From contig NZ_CP080387.1 in NCBI RefSeq assembly GCF_030036535.1, positions 806,001 to 870,000 of the forward strand: a stretch of DNA of 64,000 bases, read 5' to 3'. Source of the DNA: Agrobacterium cucumeris. GTDB lineage: Bacteria > Pseudomonadota > Alphaproteobacteria > Rhizobiales > Rhizobiaceae. Shown here piece after piece: positions 54,679-63,051 of the stretch (the first letter of the stretch is position 1; each line of letters begins with the position of its first letter). The notes below the pieces were generated by a model. The model searched no databases. It saw only the letters and a list, made by a program, of their open reading frames with translations, and was not told the origin of the DNA. Position numbers and translations under genes: made by a program.

Positions 54679-56619
54679 ATGATGGAATTGATCGCCGTTC
54701 AGGCAGCGGCCGCTGCCGCCGAGCTTCCATTCCTGCTGCTCCAGGCAGCTGCGGTGATCGGCATGGTATCCGTGTTGATCCTCATGCGCCGCAAGATCGC
54801 CCTCGATGACCCGCGTTATAAGATCTATTACGGTATCATTTTCGGCGTGGCCGGATTTCTGCTGACGCTTCTGGTTTCCGAGTTTATCCAGCTGCCTTCC
54901 AAACCCTATATCCGCTCGGATCTGCTGTTTCTGGCGGGGCTTCTTGGGTCATGGCAGGGTGGTGGAATAGCGTTGCTTCTCGTTGCTGCCGGGCGCTACG
55001 TGATCGGTGGCCCCGTGCTGTTTCTTGCCGCTTTTCAGGACATGGTCGTCATCTCGGCTTTCGGGATATTGATGTATGGCTGGATGCGTCGACGCCGTTT
55101 CACTGAACTGGGAGTGCGCGATATTCTCGCCGTTTTTGGTGTGCGGTTTCTTGCGGCGCTGTTTGCCATCTCCGTCTCGTTCGGTCTGGGCCTTATCGAT
55201 CAGGCGCTTTTCTTGAGCGGCGTCGGCCGCCGCACCCTGGGGGCGGTCGTTGTTGGTCTGCCGATGATCACCTGCCTGTTTCTTGTTCTGCGCAGCGAGG
55301 CGCGGGCGCGGGAGGAGGTGAGGAAGCGTGATATCGTCGCGCGGACGGATTCCCTGACCGGCCTGCCCAACCGTCGCGCCCTCAAGGACCACATCGAAAC
55401 GATGGCAAGGCGGGAGCCGCCCGTGCCACACGCGCTCCTTCTTATAGAAATCGTCAATATTGCCGATGTCGCCGCCTGCGAAGGCGAGGACTGGGCCGAT
55501 CTTTTCTGGCCGCGACTGGCGCGGGAAGTATGTGATGGTGACAGCAGCCTGCTGTCGCACTCCAATGCGCCGCGCAGCTTCATGTTCGGCGATACGACAC
55601 TTGCGGTGGTCATCGAAGGGGTCTCGCTGGAAAAGTCGGAAAGCGCACGGCTCATGATGCATCTGCATGACGGGCTGAGCGCATTTTGCCGCTCCGCGGA
55701 GGCGGGGCCGGCCCCGCATCTGAAGATCGGTGCGGCCAACCTGGACATGCTTTCCCGGCAGAACGTGGCATCATTTCTCAGGCATCTCAGCCTGGCGCTG
55801 CGGAGAAGCGAAAATCCGGTGCAGATTTTCCCCTTCTCCTTTGCCGAAAAAGCCAGCCGCGACGAGGGTGTTCGGCAGATGCTGGTCCATTGGGTCAAAT
55901 CCGGCAGGCCGCCAATATGCTACCAGCCGAAATTTGAAATGCACAATCGCCGCATGATCGGTGCGGAGGCGCTTCTGCGGGCAACAGATGCGCGCGGGCA
56001 GGCGCTTTCGCCCTATTACGTGCTGGAGATTGCCGAGCGCCACCGGCTGCTGGTGGAATTCGAGTGGTCGACAATCGAGGCGGTTGTCCGCGACCTCAGC
56101 AATCTGCGGAGCCTCGAGCCGGATTTTCATTTGTCTGTGAATATTTCCGCCTCGTCATTCTCTACCCCGCGTTTCGGAGACCGGGTCGTGGCGTTCCTGA
56201 GTGAAATGGCGGTTCCGGCGCATCGGCTGTCGATCGAGGTGACGGAAATGAGCCGTGTACCGGCCATCGATGTCGTGCAGCAGAATTTCGACAGGCTGAG
56301 CGAAGCAGGCGTGCGGCTGTCGCTTGATGATTTCGGCACAGGTTATGCCGCGCTTACCCTGCTTGCGAGGTTCCCCTTCGAAGAGGTCAAGATCGACCAC
56401 TGGATGACGTCCCGGCTCGATCAGTCACGCTTCAAGGACGCCATCGCGCTCGCATTCGAAAGCGCCGAGCGTTACGGCGCCAAGCTGGTGACGGAAGGCA
56501 TAGAAACGGAGGAGCAGAGCCGGCTTCTCATGCAGATGGGCATCCGTTTCGGTCAGGGTTATCTCTATTCGCCCGCTGTGCCGCTCGATCGCCTGCAGCC
56601 CCGCAGGGAATGCGCCTAG
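54679..56619 (+). CDS. 5TMR-LYT-like membrane protein with degenerate GGDEF and intact EAL
   Basis: A 646-residue protein. Residues 15-205 form five or six helices resembling the 5TMR-LYT sensor (RSDLLFLAGLLGSWQGGGIALL). The GGDEF domain (about 215-390) begins normally (TDSLTGLPNRRALK) but has FGDTT (304-308) in place of GGDEF, so cyclase activity is unlikely. The EAL domain (about 405-640) keeps E430-A-L, N489, E520, DDFGTG (550-555), K571 and TEGIETEEQ, so it should hydrolyse cyclic di-GMP. GGDEF may be a GTP sensor. The start is taken as the ATG at 54679 (GGGGA upstream); a TTG two codons earlier is possible. Confidence 0.88.
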   Translation: MMELIAVQAAAAAAELPFLLLQAAAVIGMVSVLILMRRKIALDDPRYKIYYGIIFGVAGFLLTLLVSEFIQLPSKPYIRSDLLFLAGLLGSWQGGGIALLLVAAGRYVIGGPVLFLAAFQDMVVISAFGILMYGWMRRRRFTELGVRDILAVFGVRFLAALFAISVSFGLGLIDQALFLSGVGRRTLGAVVVGLPMITCLFLVLRSEARAREEVRKRDIVARTDSLTGLPNRRALKDHIETMARREPPVPHALLLIEIVNIADVAACEGEDWADLFWPRLAREVCDGDSSLLSHSNAPRSFMFGDTTLAVVIEGVSLEKSESARLMMHLHDGLSAFCRSAEAGPAPHLKIGAANLDMLSRQNVASFLRHLSLALRRSENPVQIFPFSFAEKASRDEGVRQMLVHWVKSGRPPICYQPKFEMHNRRMIGAEALLRATDARGQALSPYYVLEIAERHRLLVEFEWSTIEAVVRDLSNLRSLEPDFHLSVNISASSFSTPRFGDRVVAFLSEMAVPAHRLSIEVTEMSRVPAIDVVQQNFDRLSEAGVRLSLDDFGTGYAALTLLARFPFEEVKIDHWMTSRLDQSRFKDAIALAFESAERYGAKLVTEGIETEEQSRLLMQMGIRFGQGYLYSPAVPLDRLQPRRECA

Positions 56620-56782
56620 AGCGTTTGCGGCATGCCATGTCGCACCGCTCCGTCGGCGCGTTCTGGCTGCCGTGGCATGGTAGCCGGCGTCTTCCGGATT
56701 GAATCTTTGCGCGGTCTATGCTGAGGAGGTGCTTTGAAGAACCAGAGTTCCGACCGTGTTTTCCGGTCAGGCGAGCGAACCA

Positions 56783-58459
56783 ATGCTTGAAAAAAACGAC
56801 GCAGGGAACAGACGAGCCGGAATATCGGCGCAATCGCCGCCAGGGGAAACCGCGGCAAGGGCGGGTAGCGTCACGCAATCGCTGCGCACCATCGCCGATG
56901 CCGTTTCCGGCCATAGGCCATCGCCGGGTGATCTGCGTCCTGCGCCCGTATTGTCGTTTTTCCGGGTGTTTGCGGTCTGGGCATTGTTGATGGTGGCGGT
57001 CGTGTCCGCCCTGGCGGCCTATCAATATGGTAGCCTGCTGGGCGAGCTGGAGCGGCAGAGCGACGCCTTGCAGGCCGAGGCTACGCGCCGGGCGGATCAG
57101 CATGATGCCCATGTGACGGCGCTGTCTGCGGTGGCGCAGGCGGAGCAGGGATCGGATCACGGCCTGCTGCTTGCCATCGCCGCACCCATTCTGCAATTTT
57201 ACCCGCGTATTGATGAAGTTCAGCTGGTCTCGTTGACGGAGGGTGGTCCCGCAGCTGGCACCCGACCGCTGGAAAATGAACTGGCGGCGGATATCCGCAA
57301 CGCGTCATCGGTGTTTACGGGCAAGCCCGCATTGCTGGCAAGTGCGCTGAGGCCCGGCCATTATCTCATCGTCAAGCGCAGCCCTAATAGCGAGACGGCA
57401 CGGCAGGCGCTGGTGCTGGCTGTCGATGCGGCACGGCTGCTGGCATCCGATTCCCCCTTCTGGTCGGCGCAACGGGCAGTGATCCGCCTGAAGATGCCGG
57501 ATGGCACCCTGTTATACGGCCCGCCGCAACTGCCCGTAGAGCCGCAATATGCCCGTCAGCTGAGCAGTGACAGCCAGCCTTTGCTTCTGGAGGTGGCGCT
57601 TCCCATCACCTGGCGGGAACTTCTGCCGGGCGGCGCCCTGCTGGCGGTGCTGGCCGGTGCCAGCATCATTTTCGTGTTCGGCATCGTGATGGCAAGGCAG
57701 AGAACGCGTATACGCGCCGCCGAAAGGCGGGCAGAGCTAAGCGGCATGGAGGCGAGGCTGACCCACGCCTCGCGCGTCAATGCGCTTGGAGAAATGGCGA
57801 GCGGCCTTGCCCATGAACTGACCCAGCCCCTGACGGCAATCCTGGCGCAGGCGCAGGCCGGGCGGCGGCTTCTTGCCCGTCAGGATGTCGCGACGCTTTC
57901 CGGCGCGCTGGACGATATGATCGAGCAGGCGCGATGCGCCGCCAACATGCTTGACCGTTTCCGCAACTGGTCGCTGCCGCACCGCCATCCGGCCACGGCC
58001 CATGATCTGCGCGTTGCGCTGCGCAATGTCGATGCACTTCTGACCGGCGAGGCGGCGCGCCAGCAGGTCGTCATCGATATCCGCCAGCCAGAGGTGCCAC
58101 TTCTGGTTCGGGTCGATCCGGTGGAAATGGAGCAGGTGATGTTCAATCTGCTGCGTAATGCCCTTGATGCGCTGGCCGGTGCCGACGAGGGCAAGGGCGT
58201 AATCACCGCAACGCTCACCCGCGAGGGTGATCTTGCCCTGTTCGAAGTCGCCGATAACGGCCCCGGCGTGGAGCCGCAATTGCGCGACCGGCTTTTTACC
58301 CCCTTCGCAACCACCAAAAACAACGGCATGGGACTAGGTCTCGCGCTCAGCCAGCGGCTGGTGGAGCGCGCCGGCGGCGAAATCCTCTTTATCGAGCAGG
58401 ATAATGGCGCCTTGTTCCGCGTTGTCCTGCCGGTCACCACGGAGGTAACGAAGCCATGA
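56783..58459 (+). CDS. Membrane sensor histidine kinase
   Basis: A 558-residue kinase. Two helices (about 60-80 and 283-303) enclose a periplasmic sensor of 200 residues with no family I recognise. The cytoplasmic part has a short coiled linker, the H-box with H344 in GLAHELTQPLTA, the N-box (VMFNLLRNALDAL), G1 (VADNGPGVEP) and G2 (GMGLGLALSQRLVE). The HELxQPL pattern is that of DctB/FixL/TodS-type kinases that pair with FixJ-like regulators. Its stop overlaps the regulator start by 4 bp. The start is uncertain: ATG 56783 is used; a GTG at 56756 is in frame and a stop at 56735 bounds it. Confidence 0.88.
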   Translation: MLEKNDAGNRRAGISAQSPPGETAARAGSVTQSLRTIADAVSGHRPSPGDLRPAPVLSFFRVFAVWALLMVAVVSALAAYQYGSLLGELERQSDALQAEATRRADQHDAHVTALSAVAQAEQGSDHGLLLAIAAPILQFYPRIDEVQLVSLTEGGPAAGTRPLENELAADIRNASSVFTGKPALLASALRPGHYLIVKRSPNSETARQALVLAVDAARLLASDSPFWSAQRAVIRLKMPDGTLLYGPPQLPVEPQYARQLSSDSQPLLLEVALPITWRELLPGGALLAVLAGASIIFVFGIVMARQRTRIRAAERRAELSGMEARLTHASRVNALGEMASGLAHELTQPLTAILAQAQAGRRLLARQDVATLSGALDDMIEQARCAANMLDRFRNWSLPHRHPATAHDLRVALRNVDALLTGEAARQQVVIDIRQPEVPLLVRVDPVEMEQVMFNLLRNALDALAGADEGKGVITATLTREGDLALFEVADNGPGVEPQLRDRLFTPFATTKNNGMGLGLALSQRLVERAGGEILFIEQDNGALFRVVLPVTTEVTKP

Positions 58460-59064
58460 CGTTGCCCGTCTATCTCGTTGATGACGACGACGCCGTGCGC
58501 AAGGCGCTGATATTGCTTCTGTCCACGGTCGGCATCAAGGCGAAGGGATTTGCCGATCCAACGGCTTTCCTCAGCCATTTGCCGGGTCTCGAGCCGGGCT
58601 GTCTGATCTTCGACATCCGCATGCCCGCCATTACCGGTCTCAAGCTTCAGGAAAAGCTGGTGGAGGAAGGCATCGACTGGCCGGTCATCATCATTTCCGG
58701 CCATGGAAATATCGAGGCCTGCCGCCGTGCCTTCCGTAACGGTGCCGTGGATTTCCTGTCGAAGCCCGTGGATGAACAGGATCTCATCGACGCGATCCAG
58801 AAGGCGCACCAGACGCTTGCCCGCACGCTGGATGCACGGGCATTGCAGGCGGAAACAGTGGCGCTTCTGTCGCTTCTGACCGCGCGTGAGCGTGAAATAC
58901 TCGAGCGCATCGCACTCGGTTTCACCACCCGCCAGATCGCCGATGGGCTTGGCCTGTCACCACGCACGGTCGACAGTCATCGCGCCGCCATCGGCCTCAA
59001 GCTCGGCACCACCTCACAGGCGGAAATGACAAGGTTGTGGCTGGAGGCCGGCGCAGATCGGTAG
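58456..59064 (+). CDS. FixJ/NarL-type response regulator
   Basis: A 202-residue regulator. The receiver has VDDDDAVR, phosphoacceptor D53 (FDIRMPAITG), S81 and K103 (LSKPV). The C-terminal LuxR-type helix-turn-helix (about 138-200) shows LTAREREILERIALGFTTRQIADGLGLSPRTVDSH in residues 140-174. It is coupled to the kinase by an ATGA overlap and should activate transcription when phosphorylated. The next gene downstream, an HbpS/GlcG-like secreted protein with its own 89-bp upstream region, is the nearest candidate target or partner. Confidence 0.92.
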   Translation: MTLPVYLVDDDDAVRKALILLLSTVGIKAKGFADPTAFLSHLPGLEPGCLIFDIRMPAITGLKLQEKLVEEGIDWPVIIISGHGNIEACRRAFRNGAVDFLSKPVDEQDLIDAIQKAHQTLARTLDARALQAETVALLSLLTAREREILERIALGFTTRQIADGLGLSPRTVDSHRAAIGLKLGTTSQAEMTRLWLEAGADR

Positions 59065-59126
59065 AACTACTGACCACCCGGCAAGGCTTACGGATTCGCA
59101 GCCGTGTTTTATTTGCCTAGGTTGAA

Positions 59127-59147
59127 GTCCTCATCAAGCAAGAGGAC
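59127..59147 (+). promoter_or_regulatory. Hairpin covering the ribosome site of the HbpS-like gene
   Basis: GTCCTC (59127-59132) pairs perfectly with GAGGAC (59142-59147), which contains the Shine-Dalgarno sequence seven bases before the ATG at 59154. Closed, it would hide the ribosome site; it might instead be a vestigial terminator for the two-component operon. Confidence 0.4.
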
Positions 59148-59153
59148 CTTTTC

Positions 59154-59636
59154 ATGATCCGCAATCTTCTCATCGCATCCGTTCTGATCGCCCCTTCGGC
59201 TGCATTGGCCCAGACGCTGCCGACCGCTCCTTACCTGCCGCTCGAAATGGCTGAAAAGGCGGCCAAGGCAGCGCTTCAGGCTTGTGTCGCAAAAGGTAGC
59301 GCCGTCACCGTTGCCATCGTCACTCGCGACGGTGCCACCAAGACGGTCTTGAAGGCGGATAATTCCGGCCCGCATACGGTCTCCAGCGCAACCGGCAAGG
59401 CTTTCGCCGCTGCATCGCTCGGTCGTGATAGCGGCGAGATCGCGGATTTCATCGCCTCCAAGCCTGCCAATGATGGTCTGCGCAATATGGACGAGCGCAT
59501 GGTCATCCAGGCCGGCGGTCTGCCGATCAAGATAGGTGAGGCTCTCGTCGGCGGTATCGGCGTCGGCGGTGCGCCCTCTGGCGCCATAGATGTGGAATGC
59601 GCCCGCGAAGGCGTCAACGCCATCGGCGCCAAGTAA
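59154..59636 (+). CDS. HbpS/GlcG-family secreted protein (heme-binding-like)
   Basis: A 160-residue exported protein: signal peptide MIRNLLIASVLIAPSAALA (1-19), then the GlcG/HbpS (DUF336) fold, with LEMAEKAAKAALQACVAKG, VTVAIVTRDGATKTVLKAD, ATGKAFAAASLGRDSGE and IQAGGLPIKIGEALVGGIGVGGAPSG. In Streptomyces, HbpS binds heme and modulates the SenS-SenR two-component system; in other bacteria the family is of unknown role. Here the protein directly follows a kinase-regulator pair of similar type. Heme ligands cannot be assigned by eye. The ATG at 59154 is preceded by a GAGGAC site within a hairpin. Confidence 0.85.
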   Translation: MIRNLLIASVLIAPSAALAQTLPTAPYLPLEMAEKAAKAALQACVAKGSAVTVAIVTRDGATKTVLKADNSGPHTVSSATGKAFAAASLGRDSGEIADFIASKPANDGLRNMDERMVIQAGGLPIKIGEALVGGIGVGGAPSGAIDVECAREGVNAIGAK

Positions 59637-59651
59637 GCAGCCTCAGATAAA

Positions 59652-59679
59652 TCCGGCGGCTTCTGAAAAAGCCGTCGGA
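59652..59679. terminator. Convergent terminator between HbpS-like and ABC-F genes
   Basis: TCCGGCGGCTT (59652-59662) pairs with AAGCCGTCGGA (59669-59679) through 11 bp with one G-U pair and a short A-rich loop. It lies between two convergent genes and has only a short AATT after it. Confidence 0.6.
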
Positions 59680-59701
59680 ATTGGGCCCGCGCTGACGCGC
59701 A

Positions 59702-61585
59702 TCACCCAGCCATTGCTTCCTCATATTCGCCGGAAAGCATCAGCCATTGCTCTTCGGCGTCGGAAAGTTTGGCAGCGGCCTCGCCACGTTCCTTGACCTT
59801 CTGTGCGGCCTTGGCGGGCGCCTTTTCGTAAAGGGCGGGGTCCGCCAGTTCCTTGTCGAGCGCCTGAATCATTTTCTCAAGCTTCGCCGTCAGGGATTCG
59901 ATTTCGTTGATCTTTTTCTTGAGCGGCGCAAGCTGGGCGCGCTTTTCCGCATTCGCCTTGCGTTGATCTGCCTTCGACGCCTGATCGGACGCGGCCTCGG
60001 TCTTGTCTTCCTTTTTCTTGCCGGAGGAAACGACGATGTCGCGATATTCCTCCATGTCGCCTTCGAAGGTTTTGACCGTGCCATCGGCAACCAGCCACAG
60101 CCGGTCCACCGTCGCTTCGATGAGGTGACGATCGTGCGAGATGAGGATGACCGCGCCGTTATAATCATTCAGCGCCTCGATCAGCGCGCGGCGGCTATCG
60201 ATATCGAGATGGTTCGTCGGTTCGTCGAGAATCAACAGGTTCGGCGCGTGGAATGCGGCAAGCCCCATCAGCAGACGCGCTTTTTCACCACCGGACAGAT
60301 CCTTCGCCGCCGTCGCCATCTTTTCCGTCGCAAGGCCCATCTGCGCCACGCGTGAGCGCACCTGTGCTTCAGGCGCCAGCGGCATCAGCTTGCGCACATG
60401 TTCGACCGGCGTTTCATCCGGCACCAGATCATCCAGCTGGTGTTGTGCAAAGAAACCGATTTTCAAGCCGGGGGCGGTGCGAAGATCGCCCGCCTGCGGG
60501 GCAAGCCGGCCGGAAATGAATTTCGCGAAGGTGGATTTGCCATTGCCGTTGGAGCCGAGCAGCGCGATGCGATCGTCATTGTCGATGCGCAGATTGAGCT
60601 GCTTCAGGATCGATTTGCCCGGTTCGTAACCCACGGCACCGCCATTGATGGCGACGATGGGCGAGGCGGGCTGTTTTTCCGGCTCGGGAAATGTGATCGG
60701 CTGAACATGGTCCTCGATAACAGCGGCAACCGTGCCCATACGCTCCAGCGCCTTGATGCGGCTTTGCGCCTGCCGGGCCTTGGTGGCCTTGGCACGGAAG
60801 CGGTCGATGAAGCTTTGCAGATGTTTGCGCGCAGCGTCGCTCTTGACCTTGGCCTTCATCTGCAATTCGTCGGCCTCGGCCTTCTGGCGCTCGAACTGGT
60901 CGTAACCGCCGCGATAGAAGGTCAACTTCTTCTGGTCCAGATGCACGATGGAATTAACGGCATTGTTCAGAAGGTCGCGATCGTGGCTGATGATGATGAC
61001 GGTATGCGGATAGCGGCGAATATATTCCTCCAGCCACAGCGTGCCTTCGAGGTCGAGATAGTTGGTCGGCTCGTCGAGCAGCAAAAGGTCGGGCTCGGCA
61101 AACAGCACGGAGGCGAGCGCCACGCGCATGCGCCAGCCGCCGGAGAAGGAGGAGGCGGGGCGAAGCTGTGCCTCGTGGTTAAAACCGAGACCGGCAAGAA
61201 TGCTGGACGCACGGGCTTCGGCCGAATGCGCATCGATATCGACGAGCCGCATCTGGATTTCGGCGATCCGGTGCGGATCGGTCGCGGTTTCTGCTTCGGC
61301 CACAAGGGCGCTGCGCTCCTTGTCGGCGGAAAGCACGATTGATATCAGCGATTCTTCCGTTCCCGGCGCTTCCTGGGCCACCTGGCCGATGCGCGCCTGT
61401 TTGGGAATGCTGACCGAACCGCTTTCGGCGGAAAAATCGCCGGTAATCACCTTGAACAGGGTGGATTTGCCGGCGCCGTTGCGGCCAACGAGACCCACCT
61501 TCACGCCGGCGGGCAGCGCCACGCTGGCATGGTCGAGAAGCAGGCGCCCGGCGATACGGGCGGAAAGGTCGGTAATCGTAATCAT
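59702..61585 (-). CDS. ABC-F family ATPase (YheS/Uup-like)
   Basis: A 627-residue soluble protein with two ATPase domains and no membrane helices: GRNGAGKSTL, FSGGWRMRVALA, LLLDEPTNYLD; then GSNGNGKSTF, LSGGEKARLLMG and LLILDEPTNHLD. The linker between them carries the charged ABC-F helices (residues about 240-310), and a C-terminal coiled coil (about 540-620) follows. ABC-F proteins act on ribosomes, in translation control or drug protection. This resembles the housekeeping YheS group more than resistance factors. The ATG at 61585 (MITITDLSAR) is the family start; upstream codons are rejected. Confidence 0.92.
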   Translation of the reverse strand: MITITDLSARIAGRLLLDHASVALPAGVKVGLVGRNGAGKSTLFKVITGDFSAESGSVSIPKQARIGQVAQEAPGTEESLISIVLSADKERSALVAEAETATDPHRIAEIQMRLVDIDAHSAEARASSILAGLGFNHEAQLRPASSFSGGWRMRVALASVLFAEPDLLLLDEPTNYLDLEGTLWLEEYIRRYPHTVIIISHDRDLLNNAVNSIVHLDQKKLTFYRGGYDQFERQKAEADELQMKAKVKSDAARKHLQSFIDRFRAKATKARQAQSRIKALERMGTVAAVIEDHVQPITFPEPEKQPASPIVAINGGAVGYEPGKSILKQLNLRIDNDDRIALLGSNGNGKSTFAKFISGRLAPQAGDLRTAPGLKIGFFAQHQLDDLVPDETPVEHVRKLMPLAPEAQVRSRVAQMGLATEKMATAAKDLSGGEKARLLMGLAAFHAPNLLILDEPTNHLDIDSRRALIEALNDYNGAVILISHDRHLIEATVDRLWLVADGTVKTFEGDMEEYRDIVVSSGKKKEDKTEAASDQASKADQRKANAEKRAQLAPLKKKINEIESLTAKLEKMIQALDKELADPALYEKAPAKAAQKVKERGEAAAKLSDAEEQWLMLSGEYEEAMAG

Positions 61586-61691
61586 GGCGCCGTTTTGGCC
61601 GAACTGCGTGGCCAAGGCAAGAGCGCCCGCGCCACATCGGATCATATATGGCGTTTGAAACGTGTCGGTTTAGACGGAATTGTCGGGCGTG

Positions 61692-61719
61692 CGCGCAAAC
61701 TTTGGTTTTGCGCGTTTTT
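61692..61719 (+). terminator. Plus-strand intrinsic terminator with no matching gene
   Basis: CGCGCAAA (61692-61699) and TTTGCGCG (61707-61714) form an 8-bp stem with a 7-nt loop, followed by five T on the plus strand. Both neighbouring genes are on the minus strand, so it would end an unannotated plus-strand transcript. Confidence 0.5.
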
Positions 61720-61757
61720 CGGGCGCAAAACCGCGATGCATTTTCACTGGAAGTGCT

Positions 61758-62816
61758 CTAACAGCCGAGCTGCGCCAGATAGCTGCTGCGGCTGTGCTGA
61801 GCCAGGTCCCGGGAATAACCGACAACACAGTTGCGCGTGCCGCAGCGTGCCGAAAGCAGGGCAAGTTCGGCATGGCTGAAAAATTCGGCGGGCGTGGCGG
61901 TGCCATCCACCGCCGCAACGCCGATCGAAACCGTCAGATGTTCGCCTTCGCCTTCGCTGGTCACGAAGCGCAGCGCCTCCACACTTTGCCGCAGCCTTTC
62001 GGCAATCGCTTCTGCGGTATTTTGCGAGACGTTGGCAAACAGAAAGGCAAATTCATTGCCGCCGACGCGGGCAACGAAATCGTCTTTCTTGATGGTCTTG
62101 CGGAAAAGTGCCGCAAACCGCCGAAGCGCCTTGTTGCCGGCGCTGGCGCCATATTTGCCATTGATTTCGCGGAAACGGTCAATGTTGAGCAGCATCAGCG
62201 AGGTGGCGGACGCGGCCTGATCGCCGGCGAAAAGGTCTGCGAGTTTTTCGAGGAAAGCCGCGCGGTTGGGAAGCGCCGTCAATGCGTCGCGCAGGGAACT
62301 TGCCTGCAATTCGGCCCTGCGTTTTTCAACTTCGCGGATTTTCATCAGCCCCATGGCGATGAAGTGCCTCAGGCTCGTCTGTTCCTCGTGAATGTCGCCC
62401 ATCAATCGGGCGAGCCGCTCGGTTGCCGGCGGCTCCTGATGATTTTCCTCGGCAAGGCTGGCGATGAATGTCTCGGCCCGCTGCACGCCGGCTTCCAGCC
62501 GTGCTGAGATCTGCTTCAGCGTTTCGAAGGCCTCGTTGGCCATTGCCTCGGCCTCGATCTTTGAAAAGCCGGGCAGATTGTGTCTCTGGCCGATAATATC
62601 GATTTCATGCTGCTGCGGCGCGTTGCCAAGCGCCAATATATCGCGCCCCATGGCCGGGTTGTGCCCCGACAATATTTCGTAGATCAATTCGTAATTACGC
62701 GGCAGTGGAGCAATATTCATCTTGGCGATGAATTGCGTGATCTTGGTAACGACAAGACCGTTTTTTGACTGTTCGCGTTTTTTATCGCCAGCAGATGTCG
62801 TCACCGTCAGCCCCAA
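61758..62816 (-). CDS. GGDEF-domain protein with GGNEF motif
   Basis: A 352-residue soluble protein. The N-terminal half (1-165) is helical, starting FIAKMNIAPLPRNYELIYEILSGHN in residues 29-53, a pattern I associate with a rhizobial/Brucella subgroup of GGDEF proteins. The GGDEF domain has RDALTALPNRAAFLEKL and NIDRFREINGKYG, but the signature is GGNEF (252-256): the metal-coordinating Asp/Glu is Asn. No RxxD I-site is visible (KKDD instead). Activity is doubtful; a cyclic di-GMP or GTP effector role is an alternative. It is divergent from the GST gene over 235 bp. Confidence 0.88.
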   Translation of the reverse strand: MGLTVTTSAGDKKREQSKNGLVVTKITQFIAKMNIAPLPRNYELIYEILSGHNPAMGRDILALGNAPQQHEIDIIGQRHNLPGFSKIEAEAMANEAFETLKQISARLEAGVQRAETFIASLAEENHQEPPATERLARLMGDIHEEQTSLRHFIAMGLMKIREVEKRRAELQASSLRDALTALPNRAAFLEKLADLFAGDQAASATSLMLLNIDRFREINGKYGASAGNKALRRFAALFRKTIKKDDFVARVGGNEFAFLFANVSQNTAEAIAERLRQSVEALRFVTSEGEGEHLTVSIGVAAVDGTATPAEFFSHAELALLSARCGTRNCVVGYSRDLAQHSRSSYLAQLGC

Positions 62817-63051
62817 AAAGATAGTATTTATGGATTCATCGAAATATTCAGTATCCGAATGCGGCTATTCCTACACGCCACGGTTTAAAATAGACTAAAC
62901 TCCTGGGATGTTTTTGTCGTCTTGATGCTGGAATTCGCGTTTGTCGGGGAGTGGACGGCTTTTGATCGATAACATGATTAATGCTGATTTGATTTCAGGC
63001 CATTGCCGTTCTTATATCGTTGTATCGATATAGCCAAAGAAGGTGCTGCCC

